Of a stretch of DNA of 64,000 nucleotides, positions 42,802 to 51,138 are shown one piece after another (position 1 is the stretch's first letter; every line of letters starts with the position of its first letter). Below the pieces are notes generated by a model. That model worked only from the letters and a program-made list of their open reading frames with translations. It was not told where the DNA came from and did not search any database. Both the position numbers and the translations under genes were made by a program. Source of the DNA: Myxococcota bacterium (GTDB lineage Bacteria > Myxococcota > B64-G9); the NCBI GenBank assembly GCA_022710975.1, contig JAKLGA010000004.1, positions 310,001-374,000 of the forward strand, in the 5' to 3' direction.

Positions 42802-44013
42802 GTGCGCCTCCTGGCCATCGCCGGCAAGGAGCTCCGGCTCCTGCTCCGCGACCCGGGCGGGCTCGTCTTCCTGTTCGTCCTGCCGGCCGTGTTCATCGTG
42901 GTGCTCAGCTTCGCGCTGCAGGGGGCCTTCACCTCGGGCCCGGCCCAGGAGCGCTTCGACGTGCTGGTGGTGGACGAGGAGGGGCTGGAGCTGGGCGCGG
43001 CCCTGGCCGAGGGGCTGGACGCCTCGGGCCGCTTCCGCGCGCTCGCCTCCCTCGACGGCCAGCCGCTCGACCGGGCCGGGGCGCTGCGGGCGCTGCGGGC
43101 CGGGCGCCACCAGGTGGCGGTCGTCGTCCCGGCCGGGAGCACCCGGGCTGCCGGCCTGCGCGCCGACGAGAACCTCGAGGTGCTGGTCGATCCGGCCCTG
43201 TCCGGGGAGTTCGCCAGCGCGGTCACCCAGCTCGTGCAGGCGGTGGTGCTGCGCTTCGAGCTCGAGGGGCTGCAGCGGGTGGTCAACGCCTCGGAGCTGG
43301 CCGACTTCGCCTTCGAGGGGCACGTGGGCGACCGCTGCCTCCAGGTCCGCCAGGTGTACACCGGCCGGCCAGGCGCCGAGCTGCGGCCGAACTCGGTCCA
43401 GCAGACCGTGCCCGGCTGGACCATCTTCGCCCTGTTCTGGATCTCCCAGATCCTGGCCATCAACCTGATCCAGGAGCGCCTGAGCGGGGCCTACCGGCGC
43501 ATCCTGGTCTCGCCGATCTCCTTCGCCGGCTACCTGACCGGCAAGATGCTGCCCTTCTTCGCCATCAACCTGCTGCAGGCGGCGCTCATGTTCGCCATCG
43601 GGGTGTGGGGGCTGCCCTGGCTGGGCGCGCCGGCGCTCGAGCTGCGCGAGCCGTGGGCGCTCGTGGCCATGACGGGGGCCATCTCGGTGGCCGCCCTGGG
43701 CTTCGGCCTGGTCATGGCGGCGCTGTCGAGGACGGTCTTCCTGGTGGCCTCGCTGTCCGCCTCGGTGCTGATCATCATGGCCATCCTGGGCGGCATCATG
43801 GTGCCCAAGTTCGTCATGCCCGAGGCCATGCAGCGCCTGTCGCTGGTCGTGCCGCACGGCTGGGCGCTGGACGGCTACCTGGACATCCTGGTGCGGGGGG
43901 CGGATCTGCGCCACGTGGCGCCGTCCATCGCGGCCGTGCTGGCCTTCGGCCTCGCCTTCCACCTGTTCGCCTGGGCCCGCCTGTCCCGGCAGAGCCCGCG
44001 GCCGCCGCGCTGA
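42802..44013 (+). CDS. ABC-2 type transporter permease
   Basis: This 403-residue membrane protein belongs to the ABC-2 export family. The first helix (GLVFLFVLPAVFIVVLSFAL) is followed by a large extracytoplasmic domain of about 180 residues. Five more helices then fill residues 210-390, including WTIFALFWISQILAINLI and the conserved family region around YRRILVSPISFAGYLTGKM. It should pair with the fused ATPase to move a lipid or small molecule out of the cytoplasm. The GTG start at 42802 lies 4 nt after the previous stop codon. The gene ends just before an AT-rich stretch. Confidence 0.85.
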   Translation: MRLLAIAGKELRLLLRDPGGLVFLFVLPAVFIVVLSFALQGAFTSGPAQERFDVLVVDEEGLELGAALAEGLDASGRFRALASLDGQPLDRAGALRALRAGRHQVAVVVPAGSTRAAGLRADENLEVLVDPALSGEFASAVTQLVQAVVLRFELEGLQRVVNASELADFAFEGHVGDRCLQVRQVYTGRPGAELRPNSVQQTVPGWTIFALFWISQILAINLIQERLSGAYRRILVSPISFAGYLTGKMLPFFAINLLQAALMFAIGVWGLPWLGAPALELREPWALVAMTGAISVAALGFGLVMAALSRTVFLVASLSASVLIIMAILGGIMVPKFVMPEAMQRLSLVVPHGWALDGYLDILVRGADLRHVAPSIAAVLAFGLAFHLFAWARLSRQSPRPPR

Positions 44014-44046
44014 ACCTCTTACTTCGGGTGTTTTCCATCGTTTTAT

Positions 44047-44074
44047 TTGACATTTTTGTTCCTGCATTCAAAAT
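44047..44074 (+). promoter_or_regulatory. Sigma-70-like promoter for the AAA_14 gene
   Basis: A perfect TTGACA (44047-44052), a 16-nt spacer and CAAAAT (44069-44074) lie in a locally AT-rich segment. Confidence 0.6.
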
Positions 44075-44090
44075 GGAGTCGACGACTCCA
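44074..44090. promoter_or_regulatory. 17-bp perfect palindrome, operator candidate
   Basis: TGGAGTCG-A-CGACTCCA has 8-bp arms and one central base. It touches the last base of the -10 box and ends 14 nt before ATG 44105, where a repressor would block transcription. Confidence 0.5.
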
Positions 44091-44104
44091 AATTGCGAGG
44101 AATA

Positions 44105-45244
44105 ATGGAAATCACTGTTCCAAGACGGATGAAGGACCCCGGCCAGAGCTTCTTCCTCTTCGGGCCCCGTGGAACAGGCAAGTCGACATGGATGAAGGAG
44201 AATCTGAGAGGGTCCCTGTGGATCGATCTCCTTTTGCCCGAGACCTTCAGGAGCCTCAGCGCCCGCCCCGAGAGGCTGCGAGAGCTTGTCGCCGGGCGGA
44301 CCGGCCCGCTCGTGGTGGTGATCGATGAGGTGCAGCGGGTGCCGCAGCTCCTGCCCCAGGTCCACGCGCTGCTCGAGGAGGACAGGCGACTGCGCTTCGT
44401 GCTCACGGGTTCGAGCGCCCGCAAGCTCCGGCGGACCGGTGTGGACCTGCTCGGTGGCCGGGCGCTGCTGCGCTCCCTGCATCCCTTCCTGGCGTGCGAG
44501 CTGGGAGCCTCGTTCGACCTCGGCCGCGCGCTGGAGATCGGGTTGGTGCCGCTGGTCACCCAGTCGGCCGCGCCCGCGGACACGCTCGCGGCTTACGCGT
44601 CCCTCTACGTCCAGGAGGAGGTCCAGGCGGAGGGCCTGACCCGCAACGTCGGTGCCTTCCACCGCTTCCTCGAGGCGGTCAGCCTGTCGCACGCCGGCCT
44701 GCTGAATGTCAGCAGCGTGGCGCGAGATTGCGAGGTGAACCGCAAGGTGGTCGAGAGCTACCTCGAGATCCTCGAGGATCTGCTGCTGTGCTTCAGCCTG
44801 CCTGTGTTTGCGAGGCGGCCGGGCCGGGCCACCGTGGCCAGGCGGAAGTTCTTCCTCTTCGATGCCGGTCTGTTCCGCGCGCTCAGGCCGAGAGGCATGC
44901 TCGAGGCAGGCATGGATCTCGCCGGACCTGCGCTGGAAGGAATCGTGGCGCAGCACCTGCGGGCGGTGTCCGCCTACCGAAACGATGACTCGCAGCTCTC
45001 CTTCTGGCGGACGCGCGGCGGCGTCGAGGTCGATCTCGTCTGGTACGGCCCGCGCGTGTTCCAGGCCATCGAGGTCAAGAACGCCTCGCGCGTGCGGCCC
45101 GAGGATCTGCGCGGGTTGAGGGCCTTCCATGGCGAGTACCCCGAGGCCGAGCTGCTGCTGCTCTACCGGGGCACGGAGCGCCTGCGCCTGGGCGAGGTCC
45201 AGTGCCTGCCTTGCGAGGAGTACCTGCGCGAGCTCGTGCCCTGA
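44105..45244 (+). CDS. AAA_14/DUF4143 ATPase
   Basis: This 379-residue protein has an N-terminal AAA_14 ATPase domain: Walker A GPRGTGKST (20-28), Walker B VVVIDEVQ (about 76-83) and LTGSSARKL (about 101-109). The C-terminal DUF4143 part ends in a PD-(D/E)xK-like core, VEVDLVWYGPRVFQAIEVK, resembling nuclease folds. Members are widespread, often next to mobile genes or defence loci; their function is unknown. Start ATG 44105 has GAGG 4 nt before it. The gene has its own AT-rich promoter and palindrome and looks like an independent insertion behind the ABC cassette. Confidence 0.8.
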   Translation: MEITVPRRMKDPGQSFFLFGPRGTGKSTWMKENLRGSLWIDLLLPETFRSLSARPERLRELVAGRTGPLVVVIDEVQRVPQLLPQVHALLEEDRRLRFVLTGSSARKLRRTGVDLLGGRALLRSLHPFLACELGASFDLGRALEIGLVPLVTQSAAPADTLAAYASLYVQEEVQAEGLTRNVGAFHRFLEAVSLSHAGLLNVSSVARDCEVNRKVVESYLEILEDLLLCFSLPVFARRPGRATVARRKFFLFDAGLFRALRPRGMLEAGMDLAGPALEGIVAQHLRAVSAYRNDDSQLSFWRTRGGVEVDLVWYGPRVFQAIEVKNASRVRPEDLRGLRAFHGEYPEAELLLLYRGTERLRLGEVQCLPCEEYLRELVP

Positions 45245-45271
45245 GCCGGGGCGCCGGGGCCCACCCTCTCG

Positions 45272-46894
45272 CTAGGGCGCCTCGAGGCGCGCCTCGGCCG
45301 CGGCCAGGATCACCGCCGAGCTCCCCGCGGCCCCCTGGTAGTAGCGCAGGAAGCGCCCGGGCTCCCCGGCGGCCGCGGCCAGCCGGGCCTCGCCCAGGTT
45401 GTGGGCCCAGCGGTAGCCGATGGGCTGGTAGGCGAGCGCGACCGCGACCGTGAGCGGCCCGGCCGGACGGGGCAGCGCCAGGCTGTAGCGGATCACGTCC
45501 CCGCCGCCCTGGAAGTCGGCGTCCCGGGCCGCGGCCCCGTGGACGGCGATGTCCTTGCCGGCGGCGGCCTTGTCGAAGCCCTCGGGCAGCAGGCGGTTGT
45601 CCTTCAGGTAGCCTGTGGCGGTGAGCAGGCCGGTGGTCACCCGGCCGTCCGGGTCGCCCAGGATGGGCTCGTAGAGCTGCACCTGGTCGGCCGTCTCGAT
45701 GCGCTCGTGGTGCGGCTCGTGGCGGCCCGCGTCCTGGTCGTTGTCGTTGCCGGCGATGCTGCCGTCTGGCTCGAGCCGGCCCGACTCGAACAGCACCCCG
45801 CCCGCCTGGTCGCGGACCTGGAGGTGCAGCCAGGCCCGGCGCGAGGGGTAGGCGCTGGGCAGCTTGTGCCCGGCCAGGTTGCGGACCGCCACCGTGGCCT
45901 CCAGGCGCTCGCCGCTCCAGGCGCAGGTGAGCTCGAGCCGGGCCGCGGCCTGCGCCAGGTGCGCGCGGTTCCGCTCCGCGGCCAGCTCGAGCTCCTGGGG
46001 CAGGGCGCGCACGCCCAGCTCCGCCCGGTGGGTGTTCAGCAGGCCCAGCACGAAGAAGTTCCCGCCCAGGAAGGCGTGCTGTCGGGCCTCGTCCCGCGGT
46101 CGGCCCCACACGCCGGCGATGGCCGTCCCCTCCGCGAGCGCCCGCATGTGGCAGCCCTGGCAGTCCTGGGTCGACGGGTAGCGGCTGTGCAGCCACTCCT
46201 GGTAGGGCACTTGCTCGGGCAGCCGGCCCACCACCTGCCCGTCCGGGCCGAGCGCGTGGGTGATGAGGGTGTGGCAGCTCGCGCACAGGGCCGCGTCGCG
46301 CACGTGCTCGCCCTGGGTGGGGGTGAGCTCGGTGGCCGAGGCCATGAGGCGGGTGCGGCCGGCGTCCACCTCGTACGGGCCGTGCACGACCCGCGCGCCC
46401 CAGGGGGTGCCGGCGTCGTACGCGAAGCGGCCGACCAGGGTCTCGGGCTGCCCGAGCCCCTCGGCCTCGAGCTGGTGGCACAGGCTGCAGGACACGCCGT
46501 CCCAGGCCAGGGGGGCGAGCGGGGCCTGGCTCCGGCCGGCCGGCAGGAGGGCGAACACCTCGCCCTCGGCGCCTCCGGCGTGCGCCGTGGCCCGCGCCAT
46601 GGGCATGTGGCAGATGCTGCACTCGGCCTCGATGGCCCGCGCCGCCCCGGGGTGGTCCAGGCTCTCGCGCCGGACCGCGGCGTGCCAGTAGGGGTCGCGG
46701 GCCGCGTTGGCCATCATGCCCGGACGCCAGTCGGTGCCGAAGCTGACGTCCTCGCCGGCCGGGCCGGTGAGTCCGTTGTGGCAGGCCAGGCACTCGTCGG
46801 CCAGGTGGAACAGCCGCGGCGGCTCGTCCCCGGCCGCGCGGCCGAGCGGCAGCAGGAGGGCGAGCGCCAGGGCGATCTGCGTGCGCGTGCTCAT
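45272..46894 (-). CDS. Secreted pentahaem cytochrome c
   Basis: This 540-residue protein has a signal peptide ending near GRAAG. Five haem-c motifs lie in the first half: CLACH (35-39), CSICH (92-96), CSLCH (136-140), CASCH (204-208) and CQGCH (245-249). The C-terminal half is beta-rich (LELTCAWSGERLEATVAVRN, ending VALAYQPIGYRW) without haem motifs. Related proteins carry electrons in the periplasm or at the surface. It begins 2 nt after the stop codon of the cytochrome/barrel gene, so the two are translationally coupled and probably form one electron path. Confidence 0.85.
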   Translation of the reverse strand: MSTRTQIALALALLLPLGRAAGDEPPRLFHLADECLACHNGLTGPAGEDVSFGTDWRPGMMANAARDPYWHAAVRRESLDHPGAARAIEAECSICHMPMARATAHAGGAEGEVFALLPAGRSQAPLAPLAWDGVSCSLCHQLEAEGLGQPETLVGRFAYDAGTPWGARVVHGPYEVDAGRTRLMASATELTPTQGEHVRDAALCASCHTLITHALGPDGQVVGRLPEQVPYQEWLHSRYPSTQDCQGCHMRALAEGTAIAGVWGRPRDEARQHAFLGGNFFVLGLLNTHRAELGVRALPQELELAAERNRAHLAQAAARLELTCAWSGERLEATVAVRNLAGHKLPSAYPSRRAWLHLQVRDQAGGVLFESGRLEPDGSIAGNDNDQDAGRHEPHHERIETADQVQLYEPILGDPDGRVTTGLLTATGYLKDNRLLPEGFDKAAAGKDIAVHGAAARDADFQGGGDVIRYSLALPRPAGPLTVAVALAYQPIGYRWAHNLGEARLAAAAGEPGRFLRYYQGAAGSSAVILAAAEARLEAP

Positions 46895-46896
46895 GC

Positions 46897-48039
46897 TCAC
46901 CACCCCTCTCCCAGGCCGCCGTCGAACCACTCCCACAGCAGGTAGGCCCAGACCCCGATGGCCCGATCGTTGCCCGGCTCGACCGGGATGCGGGTAGCCA
47001 GCCCGAGCGCGATGTGCTGGCGGGTGCTGAGGCTGACCTGGAGCTGGGGGGCGAGGTCCCAGTGGACCGCGGAGGGCTCCTCGACGGCCAGCGAGCCGAG
47101 CACCTCCAGCATGGGCGACCAGGCCCGCCCGAAGTCCGCCTGCTCGAAGGTGTAGCCGTAGGCGGCGCGCCAGAACACGTCCACCTCCGCCTGCGTCTCG
47201 AAGGGCACCTCGGCGCCGGCCTGCAGGTGGAGGAAGCCCGCGGGCCCCAGCGACTGGCTCAGGCTGAGCGCGGGCTCGACCACGAAGGCCCCGCCGCCGA
47301 GTCCGCCGTCCGTCCGGCCGGTGGGCAGGATGAGCTCCGCGATCACGCTGGCGATGGTCCCGGACCCGGGCACCGCCACCACCACCTGCTTGATCCCCAG
47401 GGCCACGTCGCCCAGCCCGCCGGCCCAGCCGCCCGTGCCCGGCTGGGCGGGGTCGGGCGGCTCCTCGACCAGCCCGAGGGGCAGCACGACCTCGAGCTGG
47501 CTGGAGCTCCCGAGCCGCTTCTCGAACAGCACCTCGAGCTCGAACTCGCGCTCGCCCTCCACGGCCGCGCCGAAGGTGAGCACCAGCTCGTCCTCGACGA
47601 AGGCCTTCTCGGTGAACATGGGCCGGGGCTGGTTCAGGTTGCCGCTGGGCCAGTCCGGCTCCTGGCAGAAGGTGCGCAGGTGCTGCACGGCGGCCTCGAG
47701 CTGGGCCTGGCTCAGCGCCAGGCCGAACGCGGGCATGCGCCGGTCGAAGGCCCGCGCCGGGCCGCCCCGGTGGGCCACGGCGAACCAGTCCGAGTCCGGC
47801 TCGCGGGTGGCGAAGCTGCAGTCGGTGAAGTCCGGCAGCCCGAGCTCGAAGCCCACCCGCTCGCGCGGCAGGCCCCGGCCATCCTGCCCGTGGCAGGCGG
47901 CGCAGGCCGCGCTGTACACCTCCGCAGGCGAGCTCAGCCCTGCGGCGGGATCCTCGGTCGCGGCCCGGCCGGCCGGCACCGACAGCGTCGCCCCGGCCAG
48001 CGTCAGCAATCCTAGGAGCGGGAAGAGGAGTCTCGGCAT
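46897..48039 (-). CDS. Monohaem cytochrome c fused to outer-membrane barrel-like domain
   Basis: This 380-residue protein has a signal peptide ending near GRAATE. A class I cytochrome c domain has CAACH at 46-50, with a likely Met ligand in RRMPAFGLALSQ near residue 103. From about residue 145 the chain turns into long alternating strands (FELEVLFEKRLGSSSQLEVV, QVSLSTRQHIALGLATRI), like small outer-membrane barrels of the MetA-pathway type, and ends in an aromatic residue (GEGW) as barrels do. The fusion suggests electron transfer at the outer membrane. ATG 48039 is preferred over the in-frame GTG at 48051. Confidence 0.7.
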   Translation of the reverse strand: MPRLLFPLLGLLTLAGATLSVPAGRAATEDPAAGLSSPAEVYSAACAACHGQDGRGLPRERVGFELGLPDFTDCSFATREPDSDWFAVAHRGGPARAFDRRMPAFGLALSQAQLEAAVQHLRTFCQEPDWPSGNLNQPRPMFTEKAFVEDELVLTFGAAVEGEREFELEVLFEKRLGSSSQLEVVLPLGLVEEPPDPAQPGTGGWAGGLGDVALGIKQVVVAVPGSGTIASVIAELILPTGRTDGGLGGGAFVVEPALSLSQSLGPAGFLHLQAGAEVPFETQAEVDVFWRAAYGYTFEQADFGRAWSPMLEVLGSLAVEEPSAVHWDLAPQLQVSLSTRQHIALGLATRIPVEPGNDRAIGVWAYLLWEWFDGGLGEGW

Positions 48040-48152
48040 GGCGTGGCGCACCTCGCTCTGCGTGGCGGGCGTGTGTCACCCGACCCCGAACCCCTACCAC
48101 GGGGACCCGGGCGCGCCAAGGGTCCAGCCAGGCCGCCGGGAGCGCGTACGAC

Positions 48153-48181
48153 TTTACACGCGGGGCGGTCTCCGCTAACAA
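48153..48181 (+). promoter_or_regulatory. Predicted promoter giving a leaderless FHA mRNA
   Basis: TTTACA (48153-48158), a 17-nt spacer and TAACAA (48176-48181). The first ATG (48181) overlaps the -10 box; the next in-frame ATG (48190) lies where transcription should begin. Confidence 0.55.
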
Positions 48182-48189
48182 TGCCGGGC

Positions 48190-49461
48190 ATGATTCCGGC
48201 GCGCTTCCCCCCCGGAGACGCCGCCCTGTTCTCGGGGCGACCCTACGAGGAGACCCTGCTGGCGGAGGTGGACGGCCTGCTGCGGCAGGGCGCCTGCTCC
48301 CACGGCACGCTCGAGGTGGAGACCGAGGAGTCGCGGCTCACCTGCCTGATCCACCGGGGCGTGCCGCACCTGGCCGGGCTCCAGGAGGACGACGGCTTCT
48401 TCTGGGTGTCGCTGCACGACTTCCCGGTGCGCGCCCGCCAGCTGCGCGGGGCCTACTGCAGCCTGGTGCGCAGCGACCCGGCCCGGGTGCTGCTGTGCGC
48501 GGTGCACTTCCGCAACCGGCCCTTCCTGCAGGCCAGCCTGGAGCTGGTCGATCTGGAGCACGTGCTCGACGTGCTGGCGGCCGAGGGCCAGGACGCGGTC
48601 ATGGCGCTCGAGGGCAGCATCGCCCGCAGCCTGCTGTTCCTGCAGAAGGGCAAGCCGGTGCGGCTGTACATGGGCAACCCGGCCGTCGAGCCCGGTGGGC
48701 AGGACGCCCGTGAGCGCTTCCTGCGGCACGCCCGCGACCCGCGGGCCGAGGTGCGCAAGGTCGAGGTGTTCAAGAAGCTCGTGATCACCCCCGACCCGGA
48801 GGCGGGCACGCCCTTCGCCCAGCTCCTGGCGGCCGCCTCGCCCCCGCCGCCCCGCAACGTGGTGGTGCGCTTCGGGGGTCGGGAGGTGCTGCAGCGGCCG
48901 TTCATGCCGCCGGCCATGACGCTCGGCCGGGACCGCACCTGCGAGCTCATGCTCGACAGCCTGGGGGTCAGCCGGCGCCACGCCAGGCTCACCTGGGAGC
49001 GGGGCATGTTCATGCTCGAGGATCTGGGCTCGGCCAACGGCACGCTGCTCGGCGGCCGGCCCGTCACCCGCAACCCCGTCGACCGCGGCATGCCCTTCAC
49101 CGTGGGCGAGTACGAGCTGGAGCTCATCGATCCGCCCGAGCTGGCCACCTCCTCGACCGTCTACATCGGCACGGAGGCCCACGCCAGCGGCTACCTGGTG
49201 GGACCGGGCGGCGCCTCGATCGAGCTGCTGCGCGAGATCACCCTGGGCAAGGCGCGCGGGGTGGACGTGAGTCTGGGAGGCTGGGGGGTCCGGGCGGTGC
49301 ACGCCCGCATCCGGCCCATCGGGCCGGGGATCTGGCACCTGCGCTGCTTCGAGAACGGCAAGGTCCTGGTGAACAAGCAGAAGGTCAGCGAGGCCGAGCT
49401 GCGCTACGGCGACTCCCTGGTGGTGGGGAAGACGTCCTTCTTCGTGGTATCCAAGGCCTGA
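48190..49461 (+). CDS. Double FHA-domain protein
   Basis: This protein has 423 residues. The N-terminal ~210 residues are an unknown alpha/beta region (HGTLEVETEESRLTCLIHRG), possibly a DUF4388-like sensor domain. The first FHA domain has LGRDRTCELML, the Ser/Arg-His pair in GVSRRHARL and DLGSANGTLLGG. A second, more degenerate FHA-like domain follows (LGKARGVDVSLGGWGVRAVH, FENGKVLVNKQKVSEAELRYGD). FHA domains bind phosphothreonine, so the kinase encoded 127 nt downstream is a natural partner. ATG 48190 is preferred to 48181 because the latter overlaps the predicted -10 box. Confidence 0.75.
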   Translation: MIPARFPPGDAALFSGRPYEETLLAEVDGLLRQGACSHGTLEVETEESRLTCLIHRGVPHLAGLQEDDGFFWVSLHDFPVRARQLRGAYCSLVRSDPARVLLCAVHFRNRPFLQASLELVDLEHVLDVLAAEGQDAVMALEGSIARSLLFLQKGKPVRLYMGNPAVEPGGQDARERFLRHARDPRAEVRKVEVFKKLVITPDPEAGTPFAQLLAAASPPPPRNVVVRFGGREVLQRPFMPPAMTLGRDRTCELMLDSLGVSRRHARLTWERGMFMLEDLGSANGTLLGGRPVTRNPVDRGMPFTVGEYELELIDPPELATSSTVYIGTEAHASGYLVGPGGASIELLREITLGKARGVDVSLGGWGVRAVHARIRPIGPGIWHLRCFENGKVLVNKQKVSEAELRYGDSLVVGKTSFFVVSKA

Positions 49462-49491
49462 CACTTCTCCGGCGGCATCACATCCTTCTTG

Positions 49492-49506
49492 AATCCGCTG
49501 CGGATT
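49492..49506. other. 15-bp palindrome upstream of the kinase gene
   Basis: AATCCGC-T-GCGGATT is a perfect inverted repeat in the 127-bp gap before the kinase gene. It could be an operator or a short hairpin. Confidence 0.35.
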
Positions 49507-49588
49507 TAGGGGAAACTCCTCAGGCTGGGTGTGGATGGGAGAAGCCTGCGGGCCGGGGTAGCCCCCTGGGCAGGTTTGGTGTTTGCGA

Positions 49589-51121
49589 ATGCGGATCTGT
49601 CCTTCATGCGGCAAGCACGTCGAGGACGGAGTCCTTTACTGTCCTGAGGACGGCACCCGCCTGTCCTCGGTGGCCGACTTCGCCCCCAACTCCACCCCGT
49701 CCACCACCGGCCTGCGGCTGCTGAACACGGTGCTCGGCTCCTACCGGCTGCTCAAGATCCTGGGCGAGGGCGGCATGGGCCGGGTGTACCTGGCCGAGCA
49801 CACCCGCCTGGGCCGCAGGGTGGCGCTGAAGACGCTGCGCTCGGAGTACGCCAGCAACCCCAGCGCCGTGCGGCGCTTCTTCCGCGAGGCCCGCGCCGTC
49901 AACCAGATCCGGCACGAGAACATCGTCGAGATCACCGACTTCATCGAGCAGGAGGGCGGTGAGAACTACTACATCATGGAGTTGCTCGAGGGCGTGAACC
50001 TGGCCGAGGTGCTCTCGGCCGAGGGGGCCCTGCCCCAGGATCGCATCCTGCGGATCGGCCTGCAGATCGCCTCCGCCCTGGCCTCGGTCCACGAGGCGGG
50101 CATCGTCCACCGCGACCTCAAGTCGGAGAACATCTTCCTGGTCGAGCGCAGCGGCCAGAAGGACTTCGCCAAGCTGTTCGACTTCGGCGTGGCCAAGCTG
50201 TACCAGCCCACCGTCGACCCGGCCGTGTGGAAGACCCAGGCCGGGGCCATCCTGGGCACCCCCGAGTACATGTCGCCGGAGCAGGCCTCGGGCAAGGAGG
50301 TCGACTACCGCTCGGACATCTACTCCTTCGGCATCATCCTGTTCGAGATGGTCACCGGGCAGAAGCCCTTCAAGGGCAAGTCGTTCGGCGAGATGGTCAT
50401 CAAGCACCTGACCGTCCGCCCGCCCCGGCCGAGCCGCATGAAGGACCTGCCCCGCCCGGTCGACCCGGCCCTCGAGGAGCTGGTGCTGGCCTGCCTGGAG
50501 AAGGATCCGGTCAAGCGCCCGCCCTCCATGCGGGCGGTGGAGACCCGCCTGCTCATGCTGCGCGGCCAGGCCCAGGCCGACGCCCCGACCCTGGTGCCCC
50601 GCCCGGCCCGGCGGGCGAAGGCCTGGCTCGCGACCGGGCTGCTGCTCGTGCTGGTGCTGGCCGGGGTGGGCGGCTGGGCGGCGCTGCGGCCCGGCGAGGA
50701 GGCCGCCCAGCCCGCCGGCCCCGCGGCGGTCGAGGTGTCCTTCGACTCCGCGCCGCCCGGCGCCCAGGTGTTCGCCGAGGGCGCGGTGCAGCCGCTCGGC
50801 CGCACGCCCTTCCGGGCCTCCTTCGATCGGGCCGAGCGCCGGGCGCGCTTCGAGTTCGTGCTGGAGGGCTACCAGCGGGCCCGGGAGGAGGTGGGCCTGG
50901 GCTCGAGCTCCCGCCTGCTGGTGACCCTGGCCAAGCTGGAGCCGCCGCCGGAGCCCGAGGAGCCCCCGCTGGTGCCCCCGGAGGTGGAGAGGCCCGTCAA
51001 GGATCCCAAGAAGCCGCCGGTCAAGACCGGGCCCGGCAAGACCGAGAAACCCGACAAGCCCGACGACAAGGGCCCCGACAAGCCCGAGGACCTGGGGGCC
51101 ACGATCGATCCGTTCGAGTAG
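49589..51121 (+). CDS. Zinc-ribbon Ser/Thr protein kinase with membrane anchor and PEGA-like domain
   Basis: This 510-residue kinase starts with a zinc-ribbon-like CPSC...CPED motif (C4, C7, C18). The kinase domain has GEGGMGRVYLAEH (P-loop), VALKTL (catalytic Lys), HRDLKSEN, DFGVAKL and GTPEYMSPEQ. Residues about 350-370 are a single transmembrane helix (WLATGLLLVLVLAGVGGW). The outer part carries a PEGA-like beta domain (FDSAPPGAQVFAEG) and a Pro/Lys-rich tail. This layout is typical of myxobacterial signalling kinases. ATG 49589 lacks a clear Shine-Dalgarno. A TPR-like membrane protein gene follows 17 nt later and a Cys-rich surface protein gene after it, forming one operon. Confidence 0.85.
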   Translation: MRICPSCGKHVEDGVLYCPEDGTRLSSVADFAPNSTPSTTGLRLLNTVLGSYRLLKILGEGGMGRVYLAEHTRLGRRVALKTLRSEYASNPSAVRRFFREARAVNQIRHENIVEITDFIEQEGGENYYIMELLEGVNLAEVLSAEGALPQDRILRIGLQIASALASVHEAGIVHRDLKSENIFLVERSGQKDFAKLFDFGVAKLYQPTVDPAVWKTQAGAILGTPEYMSPEQASGKEVDYRSDIYSFGIILFEMVTGQKPFKGKSFGEMVIKHLTVRPPRPSRMKDLPRPVDPALEELVLACLEKDPVKRPPSMRAVETRLLMLRGQAQADAPTLVPRPARRAKAWLATGLLLVLVLAGVGGWAALRPGEEAAQPAGPAAVEVSFDSAPPGAQVFAEGAVQPLGRTPFRASFDRAERRARFEFVLEGYQRAREEVGLGSSSRLLVTLAKLEPPPEPEEPPLVPPEVERPVKDPKKPPVKTGPGKTEKPDKPDDKGPDKPEDLGATIDPFE

Positions 51122-51138
51122 GCGAGGGAGGCGAGGAC

